Positions 12,150 through 23,489 of a DNA stretch of 60,000 bases are shown here, piece by piece (position 1 is the first letter of the stretch; each line of letters begins with the position of its first letter). The DNA comes from Polytrichum commune (Eukaryota; Streptophyta; Polytrichopsida; Polytrichales; Polytrichaceae). The DNA is taken from positions 16,707,001 through 16,767,000 of the forward strand of contig OX485807.1 of the NCBI GenBank assembly GCA_950295325.1. Direction: 5' to 3'. Below the pieces are notes generated by a model that was not told the origin of the DNA, ran no database searches, and worked only from the letters and a program-made list of their open reading frames with translations. Both the position numbers and the translations under genes were made by a program.

Positions 12150-12345
12150 AAATGGCACACGACACAATGCGAGAGTGTGGTTTGACTTCTATGATAGTTT
12201 GCATTAATGTCAAAACCCCGTGACACAAGGAAAGGAAACATGACAATAAGGAGTGAGATTTGAACTGAGAACACATTTGTTCCCAAGGGTTTTGGGATAA
12301 TGGCATCATGGAGATTGATAGTACGGAATTTAGGGTGTATATTAC
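12150..12345 (+). repeat. family A TIR element, right half only
   Basis: It shares 'gtgtggtttga', 'tgtcaaaa', 'ggaaacatgacaataagga' and 'gagcacat'-type phrases with the right half of family A. It ends in a diverged right TIR, 'GGAATTTAGGGTG', followed by TA. The matching left half may be the fragment at 10122-10255. Confidence 0.65.
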
Positions 12346-12515
12346 AATACCAACAATAAGTTTGTAAAATATCCATAGTTAGTACATATCTAAATATGGA
12401 AAAAACAAAACAAAACAAAACACCACGCCCTAGACACTACGTGAACCGTGTGGACTTGCCACTTGTTCCAAGCATTGCTTGCATGGTTGTATGGTATATG
12501 AAGAGTAATATATTT

Positions 12516-12917
12516 TCAAACCATGTTCATAGATTCTAGCCTTTGGATGGCTGCAAACAAGTGGTACTTAGGCCAAACTATTCCCTCGAGTGAGATTTTG
12601 AGGACAAGATGCTTTAGCAAAGGAGGGAAACCGGCATCAATAGAACTTGAAGTCCATTGTTGACCTCGAGCCGGAGGATTAGTATAAGGAAGGACCTCTT
12701 TGGGTTCCTCAACCATGTGGCCGAGCATTTCCCAAAGTCTATTCCCACGACATAATGTGTGTAGTGTAGTCCAATTTAGGAAAAGCGGCTTTCGGTGGTC
12801 ACACATGTGTATACTATAGCACTTGGTTCGGGTCCAAATAGAATATGGAATGGACTTGGCAACCGTCAAGGCGAGGAGGAGGTCTCGGGGGTTTGTCGGA
12901 CATAACCATTTGGGCAC
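12516..12917 (-). CDS. unrecognised ORF, 133 codons, possible element relic
   Basis: This open frame starts MPKWLCPTNPRDLLLALTV and includes 'WTRTKCYSIHMCDHRKP' and 'GIVWPKYHLFAAIQRLES'. The composition is protein-like, rich in Trp, Cys and His, but I cannot assign it. It lies between family A fragments in an otherwise non-coding region, so an old retroelement or captured gene piece is more likely than a functional gene. Chance is not excluded. Confidence 0.25.
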   Translation of the reverse strand: MPKWLCPTNPRDLLLALTVAKSIPYSIWTRTKCYSIHMCDHRKPLFLNWTTLHTLCRGNRLWEMLGHMVEEPKEVLPYTNPPARGQQWTSSSIDAGFPPLLKHLVLKISLEGIVWPKYHLFAAIQRLESMNMV

Positions 12918-12929
12918 AACTTTTTCTAG

Positions 12930-14240
12930 GTTCTCTAATTATGTTGATCTACGGTTTAGATTGAAAGTGGAGGTGGACTAAGATTATGCTCCAAGGTAGA
13001 GAGCCCTTATGCAGGTATTTTGCTTGTTAGGAAGCATGTATTTGAGTGGTGGTGTTTTCTTATTAGGAAGCAACTTGTAGTAATAAGCAAAGTCATTAGA
13101 AGCAAATGTGATGATTTCTTATAGAGCATTTTTCAACCTTTTCAGCTTGTTTCATTTCTCAAATGAACGAATCCCCAAGAGTTGGCGCCCTCGTTAGGGT
13201 TCTCCTCAAACTCATCATGACTTTTGATAAGGAGTTGGTTGTTTTACAAGTTGTTACGCTCCATGTTCGGTGGATTTGTGGTGCATTCTTGGAGATGGTG
13301 TGGAGGTTTGAACGAAAAACATTCTATGTTGGTTCATTGAGAATCAAACTCATTTGGGCCTGCTAAGAGGTGCTAAAATAAACTTGGCCCTTAATGTACC
13401 AAAATAAGTGGCTCTTCATTTGACTTCGAACACCACCTTTGAGCATGCACCACAAATGGAAAAGTGAATATTGATATTGCACACAAAGCAACCAATCCAA
13501 AATCATAGGGGAACCACATCTTGATAGAAAGTCCTATTAAGTCAGAATATAGCTAAATTTATAGGAATAAGTGACGAGCACAGTCAAATGACAAGCTTCT
13601 ACTAGCCTCACCCCATTATGAGTCTATATAAGACATGAAGTCTCCAAGTGTTCGCGTATCAAAGCTTCAAATTGCACAACATTCATTTACATTGTTTTTT
13701 ATGCATGCATCAAAAGTGTTCTTAACATTATGTTGAAGTTGTAAATCGTTGTATTGATTTTATGAACATAACATAATTGAACTCATTGGTTGCATTCCGT
13801 GGGACCATGTATTAAGCAAGCATAATTCTCCTTTAAATTTTGGATTCTGCATTAATGGGGACCGCACAATTTTTGATAAGCAGTTATAACTTATCAAAGT
13901 TTTATTGATTACAACCTCTTTCATTTGAAAAAACCCATCATTTAGATGCTTAGTGATGTTATGAACATCGTGCAATTGGGTATAGTGAGTGAAGTCAAGA
14001 TGCTCCATGGCCTTGAATGATAGCCTTGGGGTCCGGGGCGACTAAAATGGAATAGTCATGTCTAGTGGTTGACTTTACTCCATTTGGGGCAATGGATTGC
14101 GATTCCATTCTTAGATTAATTTAGGCGAACCTTCACTCCTTGAATGGGAACTTCTAGATGTTGGAGTACATTCACAATGAGGTGCCATGAGTTAAGGAAA
14201 ATTTGATATTGAAAATTTTAGCATATTTTTTAAGAGGCCA
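12930..14240. other. intergenic, no gene seen
   Basis: No protein of recognisable type. The short minus-strand ORF 13760-14008 has no recognisable motif. Confidence 0.4.
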
Positions 14241-14243
14241 CTA

Positions 14244-14595
14244 CACTCTAACCTCCCTAACATCACGCATGTGGCAACTAAAATGCACATGATATTAAGG
14301 AGGTTTGTATTGTTAACATGCATGCGTAATAATAGAGAATTAGTGTAGCATGTGATATTATGGAATAGCACCAAGTCAACATTATAATAATGACAATGAT
14401 GACAATGTGATGTGTGTAAGCATGTGGTTTGAATTCTATGGTGGATTATTATGACGTCAAAATTTGTGAAATATGAGAGGGAACGTGACAATAATGAGGG
14501 AGATTTAAATTGAGCACATATGTTCCCTAGGGTTCATAGACATACGAGAAAGAGTGAGTGACATTACGGAGGGTGACTTTGTGGAGGTTGGGGTG
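14244..14595 (+). mobile_element. family A MITE, complete, with TA duplication
   Basis: The left TIR CACTCTAACCTCCCTAA and the right TIR, in reverse complement CACCCCAACCTCC, are flanked by TA at 14242-14243 and 14596-14597. The 352 bp are non-coding. A subterminal stem-loop pairs 'cctccctaacatca' with 'tgatattaaggagg' (14253-14310). TA duplication is typical of Tc1/mariner-type (including Stowaway) MITEs, although the ends are not the Stowaway consensus. Confidence 0.85.
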
Positions 14596-14929
14596 TACAA
14601 TGCCATTGACAACGAAATGAAATTGATTTTAAAGAGTCCGTGAAGCCAATATGCTTATGGGACTAAAAATAATGTGTGTTTGAGTTCCCTTACCCTCAAG
14701 AGGTTGAGAGGTTCAATATAAAAAAGGCTTCTCATTGACTAGAAACCTCACACTACACTTGCTCATTCAAGTCCACTTTACACAAGATATTTTAACCTCA
14801 AAGTTTGAAGTTTTTGTCATGCTTACAACATTTAAGTGGTGCCTTGTTTATTTGTTTTGTTTTATTTTTTGTTTGGGTACAAATTTTTATTTTTTTTTGC
14901 AAGAAGTAACAAAACAACCATTGTGGGAT

Positions 14930-16760
14930 AATCCCCATTCTAGGTCTAACTTTCCAAGTAATCAATAAAGTTACTTCTAGTGGTGATAAACCTTCACCAC
15001 ACCAAATCTTGTCAAACCCCTTCATGACATCATCATATGCAACGTTAGGGGCAATCTCAAGTGCCTTGAGCGTCTTTTGCCAATTAATCTCATGCAATGT
15101 AGGAAAGCATCCCAAACCACTTGGTGGGTTTTCTTCACCAACCACTGGATGGAGTTTAAAAAAATATCATTTGTTTTGTTTCCAAATAATCCAAGTTAAC
15201 CGACTATGAAGAAAGAACCAAATTTTATGGAATTTTCTAAGAGAGTAAGGAAAAATCTTGTCAACTAAATAGTAGAGCATAGAGAAAGACTTACGGGGCC
15301 CCATATTGTTACGTTCGAGTTTCAATTGCCACACAATGTTGGCAACATATTACCAAACTTGTTGCGCCATCAACCATTCATAGAACATGTGTTTTAGTAT
15401 CTCAACACTCAAATGCCCACATTGCAAATAATACAAATCAACCTCGTCCAAGATCCTACCTCTCTATTTGTTGACAGCCACAACTTTGTGCATCACTAAC
15501 CAAAGGAAAGTTGCTTACTTTTGTGCTCAGTGTTTGTCCCAAATCACATCCCATCTGGGTCTAACCCCGCTCGGAAGAGAGTTCTTCCATTTCCTTGTAA
15601 TGGGCTTGAGGAGGCCACTATCCTTAGCAAGCCACTTTCTACTAGGTTTGGCAGGTGATTCAAGAACAAAGAGTAGCCTCTATCCACCATCATTAAGCCA
15701 GATCAAACGATCAATGCATCTAATTTCCCAAACAATAGGTGGAACTAAGTGTTAGAAGCTCCCCTTTTAATGGTATCCACCTTCACTTTGTAAAGCCAAC
15801 CATGAATTTCCACGATTGGAGAGCATTGACCCAATCCAGGCGGACCTCAGTTAAACTAAGATATTGGGATCCCATATAGAATCTACGAAGATTGCCAATA
15901 AATCGAGTATTGAGATCAATATGGCCATAGTTACAATCCATAAGATAGCCTACTTTTACCACCCGGATTGGAATCTCATCCTCATGTTGATGATACATCC
16001 ACACACATTCTTGTGTTGTAGGGGAGTTCCTTTCCTCATCAAGCATTTGGACCTTATGTTGTCTGTAATAAGCTAAAAGTTTAGGCCAAAACCTTGGAAA
16101 ACAACGATGAGTGAAAACTTAAACCTGAGCAGCCTCCCACTTCATAAAGTCTTGTCTATCTGTGTCCCTAATAACCTTGAGTTATCTCAATCTTTTTTTG
16201 TACATCACAAAGGCCCTATTCATGGTGATACCAAATTCCGCATCATGATATGCATTCAACCACTGCAAGTTAAGCTACAAATTGTCTTCCTTAACGAAAG
16301 GGGGAAGAGGACCTAATAGCATTGGACATGGCCTTCCACACCTTGACAATATGATGTCACACTTTTGATCCACCTTTATATGAGTAAGACGGAAAGAAAA
16401 GCCACACAGAGAGAGGAAGGATCTTATTTCTCATGCGGGAAAGGTTAAAGTTGTGGAATGTGAAACTTGAGCATTACTTGAAGGTTAGAATAACCAGGGA
16501 AAAGTGCTTGGACCACCCATTTACTCATCAACACATACATAGCATCCTCCAATGAGGTAAGCTTACACCCGCCACCTTCTTCTACATCATCGATGATGCT
16601 TTGATGCTCTCTTTCAAAGCATCTATGACAAACTCTCATTCTCCTTTGGTCAAAACTTTTTTCTATGTCATGGAAGTCAATCAAGAATGTTGACAATTTA
16701 AACTCTGCTTTTTTGGGTCCAATTGAAGGGACTTTCCAAAACTTGACATTTAATATCATT
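14930..16760 (-). pseudogene. decayed non-LTR retrotransposon, RT C-terminal and zinc-binding part
   Basis: Broken minus-strand frames read in order like the end of a plant LINE-type ORF2. 'SKWVVQALFPGYSNLQ' (about 16470-16530) resembles the post-polymerase region. 'ATFLWLVMHKVV' and 'LYYLQCGHLSVEIL', then 'FYEWLMAQQVW' (about 15370-15520), resemble the reverse-transcriptase zinc-binding domain. 'IWFFLHSRLTWIIWKQ' (about 15160-15210) and 'LLITWKVRPRM' follow. Stops and frameshifts separate these blocks. No catalytic YADD box was seen. A related fragment with the same last blocks lies at 34870-35240. Assignment rests on motif recognition by eye. Confidence 0.65.
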
Positions 16761-17105
16761 TTCTTCTTGGTATATCTCTTTGAAAATGGCCACTTTACAA
16801 ATGCTTAGAGTATTGAGATGTTAAAAATGGGTAAAGCTTTTAACAATTTGAGATTTGGATAAATTTGTGCCACATCTAGGTAACAAAGCTCGAAAACTAT
16901 GTTTGGGCTCTCAATGCAATCTCTATTGTAAAAGGGGACTTGAGCCAAGTGCGATTTGCAACAATTTTTTGAAGTTTGTATGTGATTTTCCTTGAAGTGT
17001 TTGTAAGTTAGGTGCACCTTTAAGTGTTGACATCCGACAAGCTCTGGTAGTGAAGGGGATTGGCAAATGCCATTCAAATTTGTTCATTTTAAGTAGCCCC
17101 CAACC
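16761..17105 (-). other. possible upstream part of the retroelement relic
   Basis: The minus-strand open frame 17077-16805 (90 codons) directly precedes the decayed retroelement in the same direction and may belong to it. It contains no motif that I can name. Confidence 0.3.
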
Positions 17106-17109
17106 ACCA

Positions 17110-17292
17110 AAACATTATTCAGATCCATAATAGTGACATGTGGGACTAAAAAATATTCCATAGAATATTTTCATATATTTTCCACATTCATTTTGAATTT
17201 AGATAGTATTCATACTGCATGTGGGAAATATCCGGGAATATTTAATGGAATATTGACAGTCCCACATAACTCTTTATGGATCTAAATAATGT
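17110..17292. repeat. palindromic element, family G copy 1
   Basis: The left arm AACATTATTCAGATCCATAA and further 'CATGTGGGAC' mirror the right arm 'GTCCCACATAACTC' and 'TTATGGATCTAAATAATG'. The centre is AT-rich and itself partly palindromic around 'AATATTCCATAGAATATT'. The same termini occur at 40149-40260. It is a short non-autonomous foldback element. Confidence 0.8.
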
Positions 17293-17559
17293 ATGACTTC
17301 AACAACGAACACCATAATCAATGTTTACAAAATAAAGTTAATTTAAAAAAAATTATTTGTCTTCCCTCCACAAAGCACATCAATGAAAAAAAATGATAAT
17401 CAAGGTCAAATCCACTCTTTAACTAAAACACATCTTATGTGTAGACCAAAATAAACAAATTATAGTTGTGGTTGAGGTGGGCTTAAAGCACAATTAGAAC
17501 CACTGAAGCCATTATGTTCTACTTGTGTGTGAATGCCCCATGAGGCTTGAAACAAGGAT

Positions 17560-18000
17560 CAATGTGTTTGAGGTTTAATGGTTATGTCTCTAAGATATGC
17601 GGGTGTTATTCAATTACTTTCTCAATCCAACCCATGTATTTGACTGATATACGGTTCAACGAGGATTCAAAGAACAAAACCCATAAAGACACGTGTTCAA
17701 AAGACACTGCACTACGTCTTCAAAGTTTATTAGCTGCTCCATACTCAACAATGAAAAATAAAAACACAATAAGACAACTTATGTGTTTAGTTAAGAAACC
17801 AACATACATGCACTTTCCTAGGACCAGAATTCAATCAGGAGAGGTCCAATTTTCAATCCAACACTTTTGTTGATGCTTCATCACGAATTTGCTAATGCAA
17901 CACGACGTTTTCCATTGTGCTAGTCTAATCGGTATAAGTTAGAGTGCATGAAAAAACAAAGCGAATGAACACCCACATACATACGTTGTAGGCAAGTTAA
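17560..18000 (+). repeat. family M (L-related) dispersed repeat, copy 1
   Basis: Shared phrases with 41870-42245, 45735-46090 and (inverted) 46790-47112 include 'accaacatacatgcac', 'gaggtccaattttc' and 'tttgctaatgcaacac'. The 5' part also resembles family L ('gactacgtgctcaaa' type). A short plus-strand ORF (17547-17873) runs through it. Its frame is not kept in the other copies, so I do not call a gene. Confidence 0.65.
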
Positions 18001-20204
18001 CACTAATCGTGCTCACGTGTGAAGCCTATCATTACGAAGGCGTCGTTGGATTTGAAAGGCAAATACCTTTACGTTGTTTGTGTTATAAAAAGTGAGCCCG
18101 TGTTGTGAGTTTCGTTGGGGTACCACGAATGAATCGTAGTGAATGCTCACTGACGTCCACATGGAGACAAACGGGTCACAAGGGACAGGTGGAAAACAAC
18201 AAATGCATGGAGGCTTAAAAGCCCGCCCCTCATATACATCTCGAAGGCCAAGGAAAGCCCCAAAAATGCAAGTCCGTTAGGAAAGAGCCATAATGTTTTT
18301 GTGTACGGTTTCATCATCTATTCAACGGACTAGATAGCTCGAGAGGGGGAGGGGGATGACAAACCGTGACAACCACGGTCCATTTGTTTGTCCGTTTTCG
18401 GGCCGATTTATTTGCCACAAATTTGGTTGGTTGTCGCTGGAGAATGCACATGTATGTGTAGCAAGCACAAGTTCACGCTGGCCCTAGAGGTTGGCATCGT
18501 CTCTTTCTCTCTTTTCACTGAGCACAAGGATGAATGTCCTTGACATTCAGATGAAGTAAATAAATTTAAACAATGTTGGATTCATATATATGTGTGTGTC
18601 TGTGTAAGGTACGCACTTCAAGAACATGGGTCATGGGCAATCGTCTTGCATCATTTAAAATTATGCATTTTGTATCTTTCTTTCACCAGTTCATGACAAT
18701 TGCATGGGACTCGTATGTTGTGTGTATTTGTGAGCATTGCCAACTTCACAAACCCCTTTGGTTGTTTGACCACCAAGCTAAAATTTTGAATGTTGTTATT
18801 GTGAACGAGGAAGAATGTTGGGAAGACTTAAGCGATCATACCTCGTTTGTTTTGGGGATCTCTAGTCAAAATGTATGTTTTGTAATCTATGAATTCATCC
18901 CATATTGTGAGGTTCACATGTGTTTAGAATGACTTTTGAAGGTCCCTATTGGGAGTCTATTTGAGTGTCACATGATGTTTAAGGAAACCTCTACCACATC
19001 CAAACAAGTAGTGTTGTGCTTAAAACTTTGCTTATGAGAAACTGGTGATATATGCATGTGGATGTGGACCCAACTTGGTTACACAACAAAAACATTGTAG
19101 TGCATCTTTGGCCATGTTTACAAATTAAAAGTTCATAATTCCTTAGTTGCCTCATTCAAAATTGTTTAGGGAGGAAATACATTATGTATGCTTAGAATGA
19201 ACTATTCACTTGTGATATGCACATAATCAAAACATGGGCAACTTAAATACAATCAAAGTTCATATAACTCCTCATAGTAGCTAGCCACACGAGACAATAC
19301 CCACGTAAGGTACACATGCCTCAAAGCTATGCAACATATGATTGCATAAAAACACAAAGAAAGAATTGTCACATATGAACATACATCTCATCCATCCAAC
19401 ATTAAACTTGAACTCCTTATTATATGTGATCAAATTATCTCAAATGACTTGGACTATACTGATTTATATCTCTAGAACTAATTCCAGTGTCAAATCAACT
19501 CAACGTAATAACCTTCAAGTTACATACTATTTAAGGGCTTTATGTTGGATGAACAAGAGGTGCACTTGTACACAAAAAAATCCCTCTGTGCGCGTAAAAA
19601 CCATGAACTATTGCTTACAAAGCCACATTTCAAAGTGAAATGGTAAATTTCATTGCCTCAAATAACCAAATGGCCAAGAGTAAAGACAATGACTCACAAA
19701 GGAACCTTACATCCCAAATGTCCATTCATGCACTTAGGGCAACTTCTGCCATACGTAGTAGGTTAGTAGCTACACTAATTTGTCTAATTAATGTAGGTTA
19801 TCATTTAGAATTATGTCTTGCTATAACTTTTTACCAACATTATCATTTTTTACCAACTAAGTCATATCATAATCTTTCGTGTGCACACTACCTAATTATG
19901 TTATTTGGTTAAAAAAAACTTTCAATTAAATGTTACAGCAATGTGTAACTCCAAATGGTAAACCACACTAATTAGAGAAAATGGTGTAGTGGATTAGGAA
20001 ATGATCACAAGCATGAGGGATTGAAAACTTGAGAAACTTGTACAAAAGCTTTGGTGGGGGTGGGGGGCATTTTATACATCATAGTAGAGTTATACATGAA
20101 GTCTTGGATCAAACTTAGGTTTGAGAACATAACCACAAAGTCATCCAATTATTTCAAGGGCTTAAACAAACATGTTCAAAGAGTGATGTCATGATAACTA
20201 GAAA
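18001..20204. other. intergenic, no gene supported
   Basis: Plus-strand ORFs of 119, 98 and 90 codons (18573-18932, 19342-19638, 19640-19912) have no recognisable motif and irregular composition. The phrase 'ttggatgaacaagaggtg' at about 19545 recurs near 40807, so part of this is repeat debris. Confidence 0.4.
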
Positions 20205-20420
20205 CATATTTATAGTAGGTCCCACTAGGATGGGTGGGCCGAGCTAGCCCTGGATAGACATAATCAAAATTTAGGGTCGAGGGCCCCATAGACATATATC
20301 TTAGATCCTAGATTTTCTCAAAGTTTTGGGGTGACAATGGGGTATCCAAGGAGATTCACCCAACTTTCAAAATAGGCTCCAACACATGATGAGCTCACAA
20401 GCTTTAAATAAATAAATAAA
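20205..20420 (-). repeat. family N repeat, inverted copy
   Basis: In reverse complement it shares 'gagctcatcatgtgttggag', 'cctattttgaaagttgggtg' and 'cccacccatcctag' with the copies at 870-1085 and 26980-27195. Confidence 0.7.
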
Positions 20421-22310
20421 TCTCAAAGAACAGTCAAACCCACAATTTTATCTCTTTTGAAAGATTTTACGCATTGCTCTAAGGTAGAGGATGCTTAAAT
20501 GCACACTTTGAGCTATTGCACATACATATGGCTATGTGGTTGATATATTTTAAAAAATCCATATTGGCCTTTGGGCTAAACATAGGTATTAAGAAAGAAA
20601 AAGATGTTTTAAGCCTCAATTGAATATTTGATGAATATTCAAAGTCAAAACCACTAGCTTCCTTAAAGCAATCCATAAGCCCTGGGTATGATGACCTTAC
20701 ATATGATAAGGACATCAAAGCCCAATTAGTAACAGTGCACAAGCCACATGGTCACCTCCATGATCCCACCTAGTTCGCTTGCAAAACCGTCAAGTTGCAT
20801 CCTGGAAACTCACCCCCTTTGTGCTTTGTGGGCCTACCTCCTTGGCTTGGATCGTTCCCCCTTCCCCCGATGTATAGAATGGATAGGATAGACATTGACA
20901 AGCCACCCTAAACCCACCTTGAACCAACCCAAGATAAAGTGGAGCATGTTACATCCCCTACATCTACATGAAGGTAGTGGAGGGCGCTATGAGGTGGCAC
21001 CACTAATGACACCTAAAACCGTCATTCAGTGGACCCATACACTCCTACAATATGGGAATGGTTCAAGGTAGTAGAGTGTTGTTAATTGGGAGGCGTTTAT
21101 AAGTAGTAGGTTTATAAGGATTTCAAAGTAACTTAGTTTGCCAAAATGTTATCTAATATGGAATGTTACAATGATGGGTATAGTGCATTCTTATAAAATA
21201 TGTAATATAGTAATGCAAACAAGCTCTATTGTAAAAAGTACATACAATATTTTAGAGAATGAATCACTTGACCAATAAGTATTACTACTATGGGAAGATG
21301 ACTTCACCAAAAGTGCAAACTCAAAGTCATGAAGGTTCCAAGCTAGTTCATGAACCTTCCAACCGATGGTACTAGAGTGTTCTACCAATTTCATGAACCT
21401 TCTAAATTAGTTCATGATTTTTCTAAACCGATTTGACATGTGGCACATCTCAATTTCATAAAAAAAGATTGCACTCTATGGTTTTTGTTTTCTCAAGTTC
21501 TCACGTCCTCGTGTCTTTGTTACACATTCTTTGCCTTCTCATTGTTCATTGATTCCTCTTTGTTTTGTGTTTACATGAAAGCCTCTAGCCTTGATATCGA
21601 TTTTACTTCGGTATTTCATTACAATACCTCAAAGTTGGAAGTAAGCAATGTCGATTCTTCTATGGTCTTTTAATATTGTTCATTGAAGCAAGCCACACAA
21701 ACCCAACGTAGTTGGAATGCATAATCTCGTGGATTTAAGAGTGTAGTGTGATTGTGGACTTGCTTGTGGGAAGAGTGTTGGCCATGTGAGCAAAACACAT
21801 AACATGTTTTGAGTGCGGTGTCCAATTGTGCAACATTTGGTTGTTACAACATCCGGTTGTTAGTGAGACTCCAAGCATTGTCTTCATCCTAGGTCTAACA
21901 CTAGAATCTATTTGAATGCGATTCATACAATGGTAGAGCTAGTTGCAGGGGATGATTGCATGAATCTTGTACATGATGTACCGTTCTTTGTGAAATAAAG
22001 TTATACACATCATGAAATTGATTTTGTGAAGTTTGTGATTATGGGTACCAAATCATGAAATTGTTCACAACATGTACTAAATTTGGTTGAAAGCGCAAGT
22101 GAAATTTGTTGCCTATATAGTGAACTTGCCTTCGTTCCAATGAAATTGTTAGAACCTATTGCTAAGTTGGTTTGTGAAATAATAATACTGAGATTGCATT
22201 TTTGTGAGTTCATCTTACCAAACGAGCAAATTTTCTTCAATTGAATGGTTGAGGTTGTCTACTCGAATATTGCAAATAAATAAAGAACCCACTAGTCAAC
22301 AAATGTGGTA
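20421..22310. other. intergenic with a degenerate short tandem array
   Basis: No gene is supported. At about 21325-21435 a motif like 'gttcatgaaccttccaa' recurs imperfectly about four times. The rest shows neither a clear ORF nor a bounded repeat. Confidence 0.45.
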
Positions 22311-22318
22311 GGGGGGGT

Positions 22319-22652
22319 ATACTCCTACCTCCCTAATATCATGCATGTGGCACCCAAGGTGCACATGATATTTAGGAGGTTTGTAGTGTTAACATGGATG
22401 CATGGTAATAGAGAACTAGTGTAGCATGTGAAATTATGAAATAACACAAAGTCAACAATGCAATAATGACAATGATAACAATGCAATGCATGCGAGCATG
22501 TGGTTTGAATTCTTTGGTTGATTATTTTAATGTCAAAATCTATGATATAGGGAGGGAAATGTGACATCAAGGAGATAGATTTAAACTGAGCACATCCATT
22601 CCCAAGAGTCTCAAAATATAAGAGAGGGAGTGACATTACGGAGGTTAGGGTG
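22319..22652 (+). mobile_element. family A MITE, nearly complete
   Basis: The left end 'ctcctacctccctaatatca' is slightly decayed. The right end 'TGACATTACGGAGGTTAGG' with 'GTG' is intact. The subterminal stem-loop 'cctccctaatatcatg' / 'catgatatttaggagg' is nearly perfect. The minus-strand frame of 208 codons across the element and into the next repeat is a fortuitous frame, not a gene. Confidence 0.75.
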
Positions 22653-22734
22653 CAATCTGCATGTTTGGATGTGCCATGTGGCATTATGTGGGGAGCCACA
22701 TTCTGGAAGGTGGCATATTGCACGAGGTGGCTGA

Positions 22735-23065
22735 CGACATTTTTTTGGAGTATGTTTTGTGAGGAACTAATCACACCAACCACTCGGTTTGGTGGGGTCG
22801 GGGGGTTGTCCGCGGTGGGATTTGGTTTCTTGGTTTCGTTTACGTGGCGGTGTCCCGCGCCCGAGGGGTTCCGCCTCCCCTCGGTGATGGGCGCCGTTTT
22901 TTCTTTTGTTTCAATTCTTTTGGCATTGGCTGGGTTGGCCTTCTGTCTCAAAAAGAAAAATCACACCAACCACTTTTGGCACCATATGTCAACATCTTGG
23001 GCTGTAATAGTGTGAAAAGTAGTGGGCCAAAATCTATCTCTGAACATAATTCCCAATAATTTCAC
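22735..23065 (+). repeat. family C repeat, interrupted by a retroposon
   Basis: The sequence 'gaggaact', a 16 bp site, then 'tttggcacca' and 'gtagtgggccaa' and 'cccaataatttcacaac' match the uninterrupted copy at 42398-42525. In this copy the segment 22785-22958 is inserted. The right end abuts the truncated family B copy at about 23066. Confidence 0.75.
22785..22958 (+). mobile_element. short non-LTR retroposon with 16 bp target duplication
   Basis: The 174 bp insert is flanked by identical copies of AATCACACCAACCACT at 22769-22784 and 22959-22974. It ends in an A-rich tail 'ctcaaaaagaaa'. The homologous site in the family C copy at 42398 is uninterrupted, which is direct evidence of insertion. 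The insert is GC- and CpG-rich ('ccgcggtgg', 'tgtcccgcgcccgag', 'gggcgccg'), unlike its surroundings, which suggests a fairly recent arrival. It could be a SINE or a 5'-truncated LINE end. A clear tRNA A box was not seen. Confidence 0.85.
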
Positions 23066-23488
23066 AACTATGGATAAGGTTTCATGGTCTCCCAAGATTT
23101 TATTCAGGCCCACCTCCAAGAGGTGGGCTTGATGCAAAATCTGGGAGACCATGATTTTTTTAATATTTTCTCTAGCAAGACAGATTGCAAAGCAAATTTC
23201 ATAACAAATTCCAAAATAGATTCCAAGACAAACAAACACCACCATATAACTCTCTTAAATTGATAGCGTTTGAGACATATTATATTAAACCAGATCCTCC
23301 CCTCATTTTCCACCAACAAAATATTCAATGGTCCCGCAACACGGTCCATTCTCACTTCACATTATGTTTGAGGGCCCGTGACTACATAAAACGGCTTTCC
23401 CAACACCCATGGTACGGCCTTTGGAGGAGAGTCAAGGGTCCTCACCGTTGCAAGGTCACGGCTCTTGGCTCATGTGTGAAGTGGCCCT
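23066..23488 (-). repeat. family B TIR element, truncated inverted copy
   Basis: Read in reverse it begins AGGGCCACTTCACACATGAG and follows copy 1 (10513-11103) through 'tcaaactctatcaattt'-type sequence and the core 'ccacctcttggaggtggg' / 'gggagaccatga'. The far TIR is missing where family C sequence begins. Confidence 0.75.
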
Positions 23489-23489
23489 C

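Noticed and set aside
11622-12309. Overlapping ORFs of 83-135 codons on both strands
   Set aside because: They overlap each other in several frames, lack motifs and run into a family A half element.
22325-22951. Minus-strand ORF of 208 codons
   Set aside because: It runs across a family A MITE, a family C repeat and the inserted retroposon, so its frame is a by-product of three unrelated repeats.
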